This document shows, piece after piece, positions 19,905-28,713 of a DNA stretch of 43,341 bases. The stretch spans positions 1 to 43,341 of the forward strand of contig NZ_BAFS01000463.1 in NCBI RefSeq assembly GCF_000308415.1. Reading direction: 5' to 3'. The notes under the pieces were generated by a model that did no database searches, had not been told where the DNA came from, and saw only the letters and a program-made list of their open reading frames with translations. The translations under genes and the position numbers were made by a program. Numbering within the stretch: the stretch's first letter is position 1; every line of letters starts with the position of its first letter. Source of the DNA: Nocardia asiatica NBRC 100129. GTDB taxonomy: Bacteria; Actinomycetota; Actinomycetes; Mycobacteriales; Mycobacteriaceae.

Positions 19905-20471
19905 ATGATGCGGAAATTGATCTACGGGATGAACGTGACCCTGGACGGCTACATCGCCGCGCCCGGCGACGACATCGGCTGGGGCGGGCCGAGCGACGAG
20001 CTGTTCCAGTGGTGGCTCGACCAGCAGCGGGCGAGCGACCTGTCGCTGTACGGGCGCAAGCTGTGGGAGACGATGAGCTCCTACTGGCCGACCGGCGACC
20101 AGCAGCCCGACGCTACCCCGGCGCAGATCGAGTTCGCGCGTACCTGGCGGGACACGCCGAAGGTGGTGTTCTCCTCGACGATCGACAAGGTCGGCTGGAA
20201 CACCCGCTCGGTCACCGGCGACGCAGTCGCCGAGATCACCCGGCTCAAGGCCGAGGACGGCGGCCCGATGGATATCGGGGGCGCAACGCTCGCCGGAGCT
20301 GCCATGCGGGCCGGGCTGATCGACGAGTACGCCCTGGCCACCCATCCGGTCCTGGTCGGCAGTGGCACGCCGTTCTTCACGGCACTGGACAGTTGGGTGA
20401 ACCTGGACCTGGTGGAGACGCGGACGTTCCCCGGCGGCGTGGTCCTGACCAGATACGAGACGAGGCGCTGA
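19905..20471 (+). CDS. Dihydrofolate-reductase-like protein (RibD C-terminal family)
   Basis: 188 aa from ATG 19905 (ATG 19908 is equally possible) with GAGAGG just upstream. It is a single RibD_C/DHFR-fold domain: KLIYGMNVTLDGYIAAPGDD, then LSLYGRKLWETM for nucleotide binding, KVVFSSTIDKVGWNT, then PMDIGGATLAGAAMRAGLID and THPVLVGSGTPFF. These NADPH-dependent reductase-like proteins are abundant in actinomycetes and usually have no proven substrate. The length is typical. No riboflavin or folate genes are nearby, so a general reductase role is all that can be said. Confidence 0.9.
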   Translation: MMRKLIYGMNVTLDGYIAAPGDDIGWGGPSDELFQWWLDQQRASDLSLYGRKLWETMSSYWPTGDQQPDATPAQIEFARTWRDTPKVVFSSTIDKVGWNTRSVTGDAVAEITRLKAEDGGPMDIGGATLAGAAMRAGLIDEYALATHPVLVGSGTPFFTALDSWVNLDLVETRTFPGGVVLTRYETRR

Positions 20472-20662
20472 GCGGCTGGGGGCCATATGCACCAGAGCCT
20501 CCAGCGGTGCGAGGGGCTGCCAGAACTGACGACATGGCGGAGGATTTCCGCTCGGTGTAGCCGCACATCGCTCCGCGGCTGTTGCTCTGCGGCGCAGAGC
20601 GTATTCCCCGGTCGATAACCATCTATGTCACATTGACAGGTTAGTTCCGGTCGGCGCACTCT

Positions 20663-20690
20663 TAACCGGTCAACACTATTTGAACGGTTA
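20663..20690. promoter_or_regulatory. Inverted repeat upstream of dehalogenase-like hydrolase
   Basis: TAACCG at 20663-20668 and CGGTTA at 20685-20690, separated by 16 bases, about 70 bp before the hydrolase start. TTGACA at 20633-20638 is a good -35-like hexamer but has no clear -10 partner. TetR-like control is possible; no regulator gene is adjacent. Confidence 0.35.
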
Positions 20691-20759
20691 GAAGTAGCGG
20701 GAACGGGGCACGAGCCCGAATCGAAGTGTCCAGTCGTCCGCGCAACTAGGAGAATCAGC

Positions 20760-21626
20760 ATGACAACAGTGCGTCACCACACCGTCGAGATTCAGGGACT
20801 GCCGGTCTTCTATCGCGAGGCGGGAGATCCGGACAAGCCGACACTGGTCCTGCTGCACGGCTTTCCGACCAGTTCGGCGATGTTCCGCAATCTGCTGCCG
20901 GAACTGGCCTCGGATTATCATCTGATCGCACCGGATCATATCGGGTTCGGGCAGTCGGCCATGCCGTCCGTGCTCGCCTTCGACTACAGCTTCGAGAAGC
21001 TCACCGAGGTGACCCTGGAGCTGCTGAACACCTTGGGCATTCAGCGGTTCGCACTCTACATTCAGGATTACGGCGCACCGATCGGGTTGCGTATCGCCTC
21101 CCGTGATCCGGACCGTGTCACCGCGATCATCACCCAGAGCGGCAACGCCTACCTGGAGGGCTTCACCCCGTTCTGGGAGGTCTTGTTCGCACATGCCAAC
21201 GACCGCGCGGCACACGAGCCGGAGGTCCGTAAGCTGCTCGAGCTCGACGCCACGAAATGGCAGTACACGCACGGTGTCCCCGCCGACCGCCTGGCGCTGG
21301 TGAGTCCGGACACGTGGACCTTGGACCAGCACTATCTGGACCGTGCGGGCAACAAGGAGATCCAGCTTCAACTCTTCGCCGACTACAAGCTGAACCTCGA
21401 CCGCTACCCGGAATTCCAGAAGTACTTCGCCGAGCACCGGCCCCCGGTCCTGATCACCTGGGGTGAGCACGACGAGATTTTCAGCGCCGACGGCGCCCGC
21501 GCCTACCTGCGCGATCTGCCGGAGGCCGAACTGCACCTGCTGGATACCGGCCACTTCGCCCTGGAAACACACGGCACCGAGATCGCCGCACTGATCCGCG
21601 ACTTCCTCATCCGCAAACTCGGCTGA
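20760..21626 (+). CDS. Alpha/beta hydrolase, haloalkane-dehalogenase-like
   Basis: 288 aa from ATG 20760; RBS AGGAGAA ten bases upstream. Motifs: oxyanion-side HGFPTSSAMF (33-42), APDHIGFGQS, a nucleophile elbow LYIQDYGAPIG with Asp103 in place of Ser, WGEHDEIF (acid region) and DTGHFALETH (His265). An Asp nucleophile is characteristic of haloalkane dehalogenases and epoxide hydrolases. Here it is followed by Tyr rather than the halide-binding Trp, and HGFP replaces HGNP, so true dehalogenase activity is doubtful; epoxide hydrolase or fluoroacetate-dehalogenase-like chemistry is as likely. A cytoplasmic monomer is expected. It stands alone, with an inverted repeat upstream. Confidence 0.9.
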   Translation: MTTVRHHTVEIQGLPVFYREAGDPDKPTLVLLHGFPTSSAMFRNLLPELASDYHLIAPDHIGFGQSAMPSVLAFDYSFEKLTEVTLELLNTLGIQRFALYIQDYGAPIGLRIASRDPDRVTAIITQSGNAYLEGFTPFWEVLFAHANDRAAHEPEVRKLLELDATKWQYTHGVPADRLALVSPDTWTLDQHYLDRAGNKEIQLQLFADYKLNLDRYPEFQKYFAEHRPPVLITWGEHDEIFSADGARAYLRDLPEAELHLLDTGHFALETHGTEIAALIRDFLIRKLG

Positions 21627-21662
21627 CCGGCGCACGATCGGGCCGAGCCGACCTCGCGCCGG
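21627..21662. terminator. Possible terminator after hydrolase gene
   Basis: CCGGCGC at 21627-21633, directly after the stop codon, pairs with GCGCCGG at 21656-21662 around a 22-base loop. No T-run follows, as is usual in actinomycetes. Confidence 0.35.
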
Positions 21663-21879
21663 AGCGAAACGTCGCTGGGCGCGGAATGCAGACGGGACAT
21701 GCCCGGCAACAGGCATGCCCCGTTTCCGGATCGACGACCAGCTCGTCGTGGTGAAATCGCCGGTTGCCGGAGTATGCCGACCTCGGCAGATGCGGGTAGC
21801 ACCGCCGGGCGCACGGAGCGATCCCGACAGCGACGAACCGCTGTCGATGGTGTCGGACACTGGTGCCAGACTCGGGGAC

Positions 21880-23550
21880 GTGCGGTGGGCGGTGGCGGAA
21901 TCGGGCGATGGGGGAGCGTGTCTGTGTCCACTCGATGTGGATGGCCGCCCTGCTGGATCGGTGGTCCACGAGCCCTCGATCACCGAGGCAGTGCGCTCCC
22001 GCCCCGATGTCGAGCGGTGGGTGTGGCGCTCCACCGCGGAGATCTACCGCCCCCTGCTGGCGGCGGGCGTGCGGGTCGAGCGATGCTACGACGTGGAGGC
22101 CGCGGAGGCTTTGCTGATCGGGTATGAGGGGCAGTCGGGTCAGCCCCGTTCGCTGGCGGCCGCTTGGGCTCGCCTGCACGATCTTCCTGTTCCGCCGGAT
22201 GCCCCCACTCGGGCCGCCGAGACCGAGCCGTCGTTGTTCGAGTCGGCTCCGGTGCCCCTGCCTGCCGGGACGAATGAGTTCACCGCCCTGTTGGAGGTCT
22301 ACGCGGGTCAGATCGCCCGTACGGCGGCCACCGAGCATCCGGGGCGGATGCGGCTGCTGATCGCCGCGGAATCGGCGGGCATGCTGGTCGCTGCGGAGAT
22401 GTCGCGGTCAGGGATCCCGTGGCGCGCGGACATTCACCGCGACTTACTGGACACACTGCTGGGCGAGCGGTATCCGGGAGGGTCGCAACCGCGCCGGATG
22501 GCGGAGTTGGCCGAAGAAGTATCGCGGGCATTCGGGGACGGGGTGCGGGTCCGTCCGGACTTGCCCAACGACATCATCAAGGCCTTCGCCCAAGCCGGAA
22601 TCGAGTTGTCTTCCACGCGGAAGTGGGAACTCCAACGAATCGATCACCCCGCGGTAGCGCCACTGCTGGCCTACAAGTCTCTGTATCGGCTGTATACCGC
22701 CCACGGCTGGTCCTGGCTCGAACAGTGGGTACACGGCGGCCGCTTTCGTCCCGAATATCTACCCGGCGGCACGGTCTCGGGCCGCTGGACCACCAACGGC
22801 GGTGGCGCCTTGCAGATCCCGAAAGTGATCCGCCGGGCGATACGCGCCGATCCGGGCTGGTCCCTGGTGGTCGCTGACGCCGACCAGATGGAGCCACGGA
22901 TACTCGCCGCCGTCTCGCGCGATCCAGGGTTGATGGAGGTGGCCGGTCGAGGTGCGGATCTGTACGCGGATCTGGCGGCCCGTGGCTTCGGCGGCGACCG
23001 CGCGCAAGCGAAACTCGCACTACTGGGCGCGATTTATGGCCAGACCTCCGGCGATGCCCTGACCCACTTGGCCGGTCTGCGACGACGATATCCGGCTGCG
23101 GTGGCCTACGTCGACGACGCGGCGCGCGCCGGTGAGGAGGGCCGTCTCGTGCGTACGTGGCTGGGGCGGACGTGCCCGCCGGTTTCGGCCGCGTCGCCCG
23201 ACCAGCAGGACCTGTCCCGGGAGGTGATCGGCGAGTACGGCAGCACCTCGGCGGCGCGTGCCCGTGGCCGCTTCACTCGCAACTTCGTGGTGCAGGGCAG
23301 CGCCGCCGACTGGGCCCTGCTGGTCCTGGCGGGCCTGCGTCAGGCGCTAACCCGGGCGGGGCTCCGCGCCGAGCTGGTCTTCTTCCAGCATGACGAGGTA
23401 ATGGTGCACTGTCCGTCGGAGGAGGCGGCGACGGTCGCCGAAATGATCACCGCCGCGGCCGATACCGCAGGTCGACTGGCCTTCGGGCCGACACCGGTGC
23501 GGTTTCCGTTCACCACGGCGGTGGTGGAATGCTACGGGGACGCCAAGTAG
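21880..23550 (+). CDS. Bifunctional 3'-5' exonuclease/DNA polymerase-like protein (family A)
   Basis: 556 aa from GTG 21880, chosen because MRWAVAE is the expected beginning of this family; the frame is open to ATG 21715 and ATG 21847. Residues about 1-115 correspond to an exonuclease-like domain in which I cannot find the acidic catalytic set. The polymerase part has motif A as VVADADQMEPRILAA, motif B as QAKLALLGAIYGQTSGDAL (a shortened O-helix with Lys and Tyr-Gly), and motif C as FFQHDEVMVHCP. These are family A polymerase motifs, but DYSQIELR has become DADQMEPRI. Actinomycetes carry this protein in addition to PolA; a repair role is assumed. It converges on the small gene at 23564 with a 13-base gap. 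Confidence 0.88.
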   Translation: MRWAVAESGDGGACLCPLDVDGRPAGSVVHEPSITEAVRSRPDVERWVWRSTAEIYRPLLAAGVRVERCYDVEAAEALLIGYEGQSGQPRSLAAAWARLHDLPVPPDAPTRAAETEPSLFESAPVPLPAGTNEFTALLEVYAGQIARTAATEHPGRMRLLIAAESAGMLVAAEMSRSGIPWRADIHRDLLDTLLGERYPGGSQPRRMAELAEEVSRAFGDGVRVRPDLPNDIIKAFAQAGIELSSTRKWELQRIDHPAVAPLLAYKSLYRLYTAHGWSWLEQWVHGGRFRPEYLPGGTVSGRWTTNGGGALQIPKVIRRAIRADPGWSLVVADADQMEPRILAAVSRDPGLMEVAGRGADLYADLAARGFGGDRAQAKLALLGAIYGQTSGDALTHLAGLRRRYPAAVAYVDDAARAGEEGRLVRTWLGRTCPPVSAASPDQQDLSREVIGEYGSTSAARARGRFTRNFVVQGSAADWALLVLAGLRQALTRAGLRAELVFFQHDEVMVHCPSEEAATVAEMITAAADTAGRLAFGPTPVRFPFTTAVVECYGDAK

Positions 23551-23563
23551 GGTCCGGGGCAGT

Positions 23564-23863
23564 TCAGTCCTCGTCCGGATATCCCCATTCCAGATCGATG
23601 TCCGCCTCCGGCGCAATCCCGCGAATGGCATCCGTGACGTCGCGTTCGAAGATCTTGCTCCACTCGCCGAACCCGCGGACGATGATCGGGCCGTTCTCGC
23701 TGGAAGCCTTCACCCAGGGCGGGTTGTGGAAGACGCTCACCTGCACCCACGAGTCGATCCCGTGCTCCTTCGACACCTGCTCCACCGCCACCTCGATGGC
23801 GTCGGCTTCCGCTGGCGAGGAGAGCTTTTCGACGTACAGCGAGAGGTGAATGTTCACGGACAT
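23564..23863 (-). CDS. Small conserved protein, unknown function
   Basis: 99 aa from ATG 23863 with a strong RBS (AGGAGGG, about eight bases upstream). Acidic and soluble: VNIHLSLYVEKLSSPAEADA, then QVSKEHGIDSWVQVSVFHNP, then GFGEWSKIFERDVTDAIRGI and EADIDLEWGYPDED. The alternation of beta strands and helices suggests a small alpha/beta fold, perhaps ferredoxin-like. I do not recognise the family. It converges with the polymerase-like gene. Confidence 0.75.
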   Translation of the reverse strand: MSVNIHLSLYVEKLSSPAEADAIEVAVEQVSKEHGIDSWVQVSVFHNPPWVKASSENGPIIVRGFGEWSKIFERDVTDAIRGIAPEADIDLEWGYPDED

Positions 23864-24161
23864 CAGCGATACCCTCCTGCGATCCCTAACGATCTGGACT
23901 GTATCCGCCGCCTATCCACTGCCCGAAACGCGGGCTTGGATTACACCGCACAGCGCCGATTTGCGCGACTTCGTTCTCGCCGGTGCAACTGCCCGCGGGC
24001 GAGTAGTTCGGCGGTGGCGCATGATCGGTGCGAGCACGAAGTCCGCGCCGTGGTGCAAGTCTGTCGGTAGAGGCGGCGTACGCCGAGCAGAAGCAGCGCG
24101 GTGGTGGCGGACACGCACCACCGGAGCGCCTGCGCCGATGTGGTCGGCGAGTACATACGGC
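23864..24161. other. Intergenic region, no gene seen
   Basis: About 300 bases between two reverse-strand genes. Frames on both strands show no recognisable motif. It should contain the promoter of the 99-aa gene near its left end. Confidence 0.4.
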
Positions 24162-24602
24162 CTATTGAGAACCGAACGGCATGGCGACGATCTGATGCGG
24201 ATCGTCGTAGATGATGTCGCCTGGGGCATCTGTCTCCAGGCGTATCCAACCGACGTGGTGCGCATCGAGAATGGACAGATAGTCGGCAACCGGTGCGATC
24301 AGATCGGTCGCAGAGGATTTGAACCAGGCGGTGGCGCCGGGGTGGCGTGTTCGATCGTATACGGAAGGGTCTACGCGGCCCGGGTCGGCGAGATTTGCGT
24401 TGTACCAGGCGTTCATACAGCGGCGGTACTCTTCCTGCGCGGGTGTCAGACAGCCGTCCCGAGACAATCCGTTGACGAGAGCGAACACTCCCGGAAAGCG
24501 ACCACGACGATTCGGGGCCGATGACTGGAATCGGATGAACCGTTCGGTCGCCGATGGCTGCGCGAAGTCCATTCGGTCAGCGGACCAGACCGATGGGACC
24601 AC
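24162..24602 (-). CDS. Conserved actinobacterial hypothetical protein
   Basis: 146 aa from GTG 24602, or 136 aa from ATG 24572; neither start has a good RBS, though TATGTT lies just upstream of the GTG. FIRFQSSAPNRRGRFPGVFA, then LVNGLSRDGCLTPAQEEYRR, then NAWYNANLADP and HPGATAWFKSSATDLIAPV, then GWIRLETDAPGDIIYDDPHQ and IVAMP. I recall this as a widespread actinomycete protein (NRxGxxPGVFALxNxLxxxGxLxxxxxxWxxxxxxW pattern) without assigned function. It follows the L,D-transpeptidase gene on the same strand after 132 bp. Confidence 0.75.
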   Translation of the reverse strand: MVPSVWSADRMDFAQPSATERFIRFQSSAPNRRGRFPGVFALVNGLSRDGCLTPAQEEYRRCMNAWYNANLADPGRVDPSVYDRTRHPGATAWFKSSATDLIAPVADYLSILDAHHVGWIRLETDAPGDIIYDDPHQIVAMPFGSQ

Positions 24603-24734
24603 CGCAACATAGCGGTCGAACTCGGACCGTTCGGCTGCGCAACCGGCGCCGAGATGCCCGCGCCGTGACAGAACGGGATCGCCGGTCCGGTCGCCGCGTC
24701 TACGACGAGGCGCGCATCTCGCCGGCGGACAGCG

Positions 24735-25931
24735 TCACGGGTGGGCGCCACCGCGAAGCCAGTCGGTCCACGGAATGCTCCAATCGCCGTTCTGCCAGAT
24801 ATCGAGTGGGTCGCCGCCGGTGTCGCGGACCTCGACGACGTCGCCGGGGATGACGAAGTCGTAGAACCATGCGGCGTCGGCAGGGGAGAGGTTCAGGCAG
24901 CCGTGTGAGACGTTGGTGTTGCCTTGGGCCCACATGCTCGCGGCCAATGCGTGCACGAAGATGCCGTCGTGGCTGATGCGGACCGCATGGTTGATGCTCG
25001 TGCGGTAGCCGAGCGCGGAGCTGGTGGGCAGGCCGTAGGTGGCGGAGTCCATGATCACCGGGTCTTTTCGGTCCAGCACGGTGTAGATGCCCGGGGGAGT
25101 CCAGAACGACAAGGCTCTGCCGCCGACGACCGCGGTGCCGCCCATGCCCATCGACGTCGGCATGGTTCGTACCAAGTTGCCGTTTTCGAAGACCTCGATC
25201 TGTTTGGTGTCGTCGTCCGCGACCGCGACGTGCGCGGGCCCGATGATCACCGAGACCTGTTGGTCACGCATTCCGTAGCGGCCGTCCCCGAGCGGGCGGC
25301 CGAAGAGTTCGGCCGAAATCGCGATCTGGGTGCCCGGTGCGTGATAGTGCTCCGGCCGCCAGTGTGCGTTCTGATCGTCGAGCCAGTACCAGGCACCGTT
25401 GACAGCAGGCTGAGCGGTGACCTTCAGGTGGCGTTCCGCGGCTGCCCGATCGACGGGTTCGCCGAAATGGGCGACGAGAACGAAACCTACTCCGTAGGTG
25501 TCGTTCTCGGCCAACTCGACGAGATTGGCCGAGCGTAAGGAGACGTCGATGAGCTGTTGCGGCGCTACCGTCGTGCAGGTTGCCGTCGCGATGACGTCGC
25601 CGGTTTCGCCGTGAGCCACGGCTCTCGCTGTGTAGGTGTGTCCGTAGCCGAGTGGTTCGGCGCTGGTCCAGGTTCGTTGATCGGGTGCCGACGTGCCCGG
25701 CAGCGATCGGCCCGTCTCATCGATCCATTCGACCGACCGCAGCGTCCCGGCGGTGACGGTGATCGTGCCGTGGCTGCGCGCATCGACATCGGGGGTGCCG
25801 GGCGGAGGATCGAACCGGATGGTGGCGGGTTCGGGTGGCGGCGTGAGTTCGCGCGCCCACCCGCATCCGGCCAGGGCGAGGCCACCCGCACCGGCGAAGC
25901 CGATCAACAGCCGACGACGTCCCAATTCCAC
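24735..25931 (-). CDS. Lipoprotein L,D-transpeptidase
   Basis: 398 aa from GTG 25931, preceded by AAGGGAG; an upstream frame exists but would bury the signal sequence. Residues 1-23 are a twin-Arg-containing lipoprotein signal (RRRLLIGFAGAGGLALAGC, lipid-anchored Cys23). Ig-like domains occupy about 40-255 (THGTITV-like and GTQIAISAELFGRPLGDG strands). The YkuD catalytic domain follows: MPTSMGMGG, TPPGIYTVLDR, the His-containing HDGIFVHAL and the signature SHGCLNLS with catalytic Cys345. A C-terminal Trp-rich tail (GDWSIPWTDW) matches LdtMt2-type enzymes. It forms 3-3 cross-links in peptidoglycan outside the membrane and is normally the carbapenem-sensitive class. Gene symbols are not assigned because several paralogues exist per genome. 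Confidence 0.93.
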   Translation of the reverse strand: MELGRRRLLIGFAGAGGLALAGCGWARELTPPPEPATIRFDPPPGTPDVDARSHGTITVTAGTLRSVEWIDETGRSLPGTSAPDQRTWTSAEPLGYGHTYTARAVAHGETGDVIATATCTTVAPQQLIDVSLRSANLVELAENDTYGVGFVLVAHFGEPVDRAAAERHLKVTAQPAVNGAWYWLDDQNAHWRPEHYHAPGTQIAISAELFGRPLGDGRYGMRDQQVSVIIGPAHVAVADDDTKQIEVFENGNLVRTMPTSMGMGGTAVVGGRALSFWTPPGIYTVLDRKDPVIMDSATYGLPTSSALGYRTSINHAVRISHDGIFVHALAASMWAQGNTNVSHGCLNLSPADAAWFYDFVIPGDVVEVRDTGGDPLDIWQNGDWSIPWTDWLRGGAHP

Positions 25932-26158
25932 CGTCTCTCCCTTCTCCGGGGTGCTGGGCCGACCTCCGCCCGTCAGCATGCGGCAGCCACGCGCCGCTCG
26001 TGACACCGACGACCTGCATCTCCACCGATCCGCCGCACAACCGAGACCGTTCCTCGATCGGTCCGGAGCCTCGCGAAACGGTCATCGGTCTTCTGCGAAA
26101 CCGCAAGTCACAGGGTCTGGTGACGCATCGACCAGCGTTCGGGACGGGCGTGCTTCCA

Positions 26159-26596
26159 TCACCGGGAAGGCAAGCACCGATGCTCGGCATCGCGCGGATC
26201 GGCGCAGACGGTGAACACCGGGAACCTGTCTTCCTCGGGATGTGGCTGGAAGTGGACGCGCACCGCTTCTCCCCGGAGCGGAGGGATGTCCCCTTCGATG
26301 GAGGTGTACACCCACGGGCCGTCATCCAGCTCGACAATGGCGATGGTCAACGGCACCAGATCGCCGCGCCGGTCGGACGGGGCCCGATCCACTACCCGCC
26401 ACGACACGATCGAACCGGCGCCGGACGACGGCACACGCACCAGATCCTGCGATCCGCAGGACGAGCACCCGGCAGTCAGCGGCGCGAACAGCTTGTCGCA
26501 TATCGCGCAACGGCGAATCATCAACATGTCGTCCGCGCGCTCGGCGATGCCGTCGCCGACGACAGTCGCAGCGTCGTTCGTATCGTGTGCGTGCAT
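26159..26596 (-). CDS. DUF35 Zn-ribbon/OB-fold protein
   Basis: 145 aa from ATG 26596. A rubredoxin-like Zn ribbon (Cys30, Cys33, Cys44, Cys47: CAIC and CSSC) is followed by an OB fold (GSIVSWRVVDRAP, LTIAIVELDDGPWVYTSIEG, LRGEAVRVHFQ). In acyl-CoA metabolism DUF35 proteins pair with thiolase-like partners (for example sterol side-chain degradation, acetoacetyl-CoA synthesis), delivering acyl-CoA. No thiolase or hydratase gene is beside it here, which is unusual. The region upstream (26600-26690) contains two TACCTA direct repeats. Confidence 0.85.
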   Translation of the reverse strand: MHAHDTNDAATVVGDGIAERADDMLMIRRCAICDKLFAPLTAGCSSCGSQDLVRVPSSGAGSIVSWRVVDRAPSDRRGDLVPLTIAIVELDDGPWVYTSIEGDIPPLRGEAVRVHFQPHPEEDRFPVFTVCADPRDAEHRCLPSR

Positions 26597-26672
26597 TGTG
26601 AGCCTCCGCAGAATGGTGCCGGTGGGTTCTCTCCAGAGTGGTCCGGTCGGCGCAATGCGGCGACGGTCGAAT

Positions 26673-26689
26673 TACCTACGGCATACCTA
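26673..26689. promoter_or_regulatory. Tandem TACCTA repeats upstream of DUF35 gene
   Basis: TACCTA at 26673-26678 and 26684-26689, spaced one helical turn apart, about 80-90 bp upstream of the reverse-strand DUF35 start. The half-site equals half of the TAGGTACCTA palindrome at 29984, so the same regulator could bind. Confidence 0.35.
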
Positions 26690-27000
26690 TTTTTTCGGAA
26701 GGCGCGGCGTGGTCGGCGACGCGGGCAGCGCCTGTTTTCAGCCGCTGAGCAGGGTGAATCTCGCTCGCATGTGCTGTGCGGCGATCCGCGCGCCTCGCGG
26801 ACCGGAGCGCTGAGAGACCGCCCATACGTAGTCGGCTGTGCAGGTCGCATGCCCGCAAACAGGGGAGAGCGCCGGCCCACGCCAGGCACTTCTCCGACCA
26901 GATCGCGCGGAAGTTGGATCAAGCGGCGATCCCTTTCACGGGCAGCTGTCACGTGGTTGCCGCGGCGCGGCGAACCGCCCTCGATGACAACAACCGCGCG
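26690..27000. other. Intergenic region, no gene seen
   Basis: About 310 bases after the TACCTA repeats up to the stop of the EF-G-domain-IV-like gene. No coding or structural signal recognised. Confidence 0.4.
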
Positions 27001-27420
27001 TCAGCATCCGCTCGTGGGGTGGCACCGCCAACCGTTGTCATATGTCACCTGGAACCGGTCAGCCGCGCCGAAGGCGGCTGCGGTCGCAGCGCAGGCCGCC
27101 GCTCGCATAGCCGTCGGCACAGTATCGACCAAGCTCATGCCTGCCCACACCAGTCGCACCGTCCAAGCGGATGCGTCGATACCGAACTGGCCGAGTGCGT
27201 CCACAGCATCAGCTGCTCCCGCGAGCGCCGCGGCAACTTCCTCCTCGTCCAACTTCGGCTGCGCGGACGTAGTGTCGGCCGGATCGACCGCCCAAACGAC
27301 GGCGCCCCCGCGACCTGGATCGGCGCGAGCGAGAACCACCCGGACATGTGCGAAAGCACCCCGCCCACCGCCGTGACGCTTCAGCCGGTATTCCCCCACA
27401 GGCCCTTCACTCGCTGGCAT
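27001..27420 (-). CDS. Stand-alone protein resembling EF-G domain IV
   Basis: 139 aa from ATG 27420. The start VGEYRLKRHGGGRGAFAHVR matches the beginning of translational GTPase domain IV (Y-x4-GGxGxFAHV pattern). The later LGQFGIDASAWTVRLVWAGM, then SLVDTVPTAMRAAACAATAA matches the end of that domain, where EF-G has an aspartate-serine helix (xVDSSExAFxxAA). The middle is Ala-rich. The tail RFQVTYDNGWRCHPTSGC ends in two Cys. There is no GTPase domain in the window. It may be a degenerate TetM-like fragment or a true single-domain protein. It mimics the tRNA-anticodon-arm part of EF-G, so a ribosome or ribosome-associated role is a possible inference. Confidence 0.6.
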   Translation of the reverse strand: MPASEGPVGEYRLKRHGGGRGAFAHVRVVLARADPGRGGAVVWAVDPADTTSAQPKLDEEEVAAALAGAADAVDALGQFGIDASAWTVRLVWAGMSLVDTVPTAMRAAACAATAAAFGAADRFQVTYDNGWRCHPTSGC

Positions 27421-27489
27421 GGGAAAGAGTCTCGCCAGGCGCTCTCGGCCAGCGCAAGCGCATTCCCGCGTGGGATCACCGACCTCTTC

Positions 27490-28713
27490 CTACGGCTTGG
27501 CCGACGAGGTGATCGGCTGTCCGGTTGGGGCTGCGGAGTCCGGCACTCCGGCGTAGTCGGGCAGTTCGACGCCGTTGATCGCGCGCTCGATCAGATCGGT
27601 GAACCATTCTTCGGTGAAATCGGGGCTGGGCTCGGCGCCCGGCCCGGAGACGTCGCGGCTGCGCGCGTGCAACCGGCCGATCTCCTGGTTGGCTTCGACG
27701 AACGAGCGCATCCGCCTTTCGTAGCCGGCGAACCCGGCTTCCGGGTCCCACTCCGCGGCGGCTAGTTCTCCGGCCAGTAGGTAGGCGCCGACCAGGGCCA
27801 GCCCGGTGCCCTGGCCGGACATCGGCGACGAGCTGAATGCCGCGTCCCCGAGCAGCCCCACCCGTCCGCTCGACCAGCGGTCCATCACGACTTGGGCGAC
27901 CTGGTCGAGGTAGAAGTCCGGGGTGTCGTCCAGGTGCGCGAGAATGCGCGGGGCCAACCAGCCCAGGCCGGCCATCCGCTCGCGCAGCAGGCGCTTCTGA
28001 GCCTCGACGTCACGGTAGTCGACGTCGAGGTCGGCCGCGGGAAAGGAGAACATGGCCATCGCCCGGGTGGCGTCCTGGATGGGCCGCAGGCCGGCGGAGC
28101 GCCCGGACTCCTGGTAGTCGATCAGCCAGCGGTCCAGCCCGAACTCGTTGGGCACGCTGTAGAAGGCCAGCACGTGCCCGAGGTGGCGGACGAAACGCTC
28201 GTGCGGTCCGAAGACCATCGCCCGTAGTGCCGAGTGCAGCCCGTCCGCCCCGACCACCAGGTCGAAGCGCCGCCGGTCGCCGCCCGCGAATGCCACCTCG
28301 ACGCCGTCCGCGTCCTGGGCGAACTCGGCGATCCGGTCGCCGAAGATGTACTCGACATCGTCGCGGGTGGCGTCGTAGAGCACCCGGGACAGGTCCCCGC
28401 GCAGGATCTCGATCTCCGAGATGTACCCGTCGCCGCCGTCGTCGTCGGCACGGTAGGTCTCCAGCACGTTCCCGTCCACATCCACTGTGTACGCGCCGGC
28501 GGTCTCGGTGCAGGCCGCGCGCACCGCCGCGTCCAGCCCCATGCGCCGGATGACCTCCTTGGCCACCCCGCGCGCGTCGACCGCCTGCCCGCCCGGACGC
28601 AACGCGGGTGCCCGCTCCACCACGGTCACCTCGGCCCCCCGCCGGCGCAGCCAGTAGGCCAGCGCGGGCCCCGCGATGCTCGCCCCGGCCACCAACACCC
28701 TGATACCACTCAC
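27490..28713 (-). CDS. FAD-dependent aromatic-ring-type monooxygenase
   Basis: 407 aa from GTG 28713, picked because GGAGG lies five bases upstream (an upstream in-frame ATG at 28725 contains that GGAGG). Flavoprotein monooxygenase motifs: Rossmann VLVAGASIAGPALAYWLRRRGAEVTVVER with a slightly altered GxGxxG, ILRGDLSRVL, the DG motif DLVVGADGLHSALR and the GD motif VGLLGDAAFSSSPMSGQGTG. This fits the PHBH/TetX-like class A monooxygenases, which hydroxylate aromatic compounds or antibiotics with NAD(P)H and O2. It is transcribed away from the VOC gene at 29019, sharing a 305-base promoter region. Substrate not predictable. Confidence 0.92.
   Translation of the reverse strand: MSGIRVLVAGASIAGPALAYWLRRRGAEVTVVERAPALRPGGQAVDARGVAKEVIRRMGLDAAVRAACTETAGAYTVDVDGNVLETYRADDDGGDGYISEIEILRGDLSRVLYDATRDDVEYIFGDRIAEFAQDADGVEVAFAGGDRRRFDLVVGADGLHSALRAMVFGPHERFVRHLGHVLAFYSVPNEFGLDRWLIDYQESGRSAGLRPIQDATRAMAMFSFPAADLDVDYRDVEAQKRLLRERMAGLGWLAPRILAHLDDTPDFYLDQVAQVVMDRWSSGRVGLLGDAAFSSSPMSGQGTGLALVGAYLLAGELAAAEWDPEAGFAGYERRMRSFVEANQEIGRLHARSRDVSGPGAEPSPDFTEEWFTDLIERAINGVELPDYAGVPDSAAPTGQPITSSAKP

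Noticed and set aside
23850..24524. 224-codon forward frame
   Set aside because: It overlaps the conserved reverse-strand gene 24162-24602, which has better family-like text.
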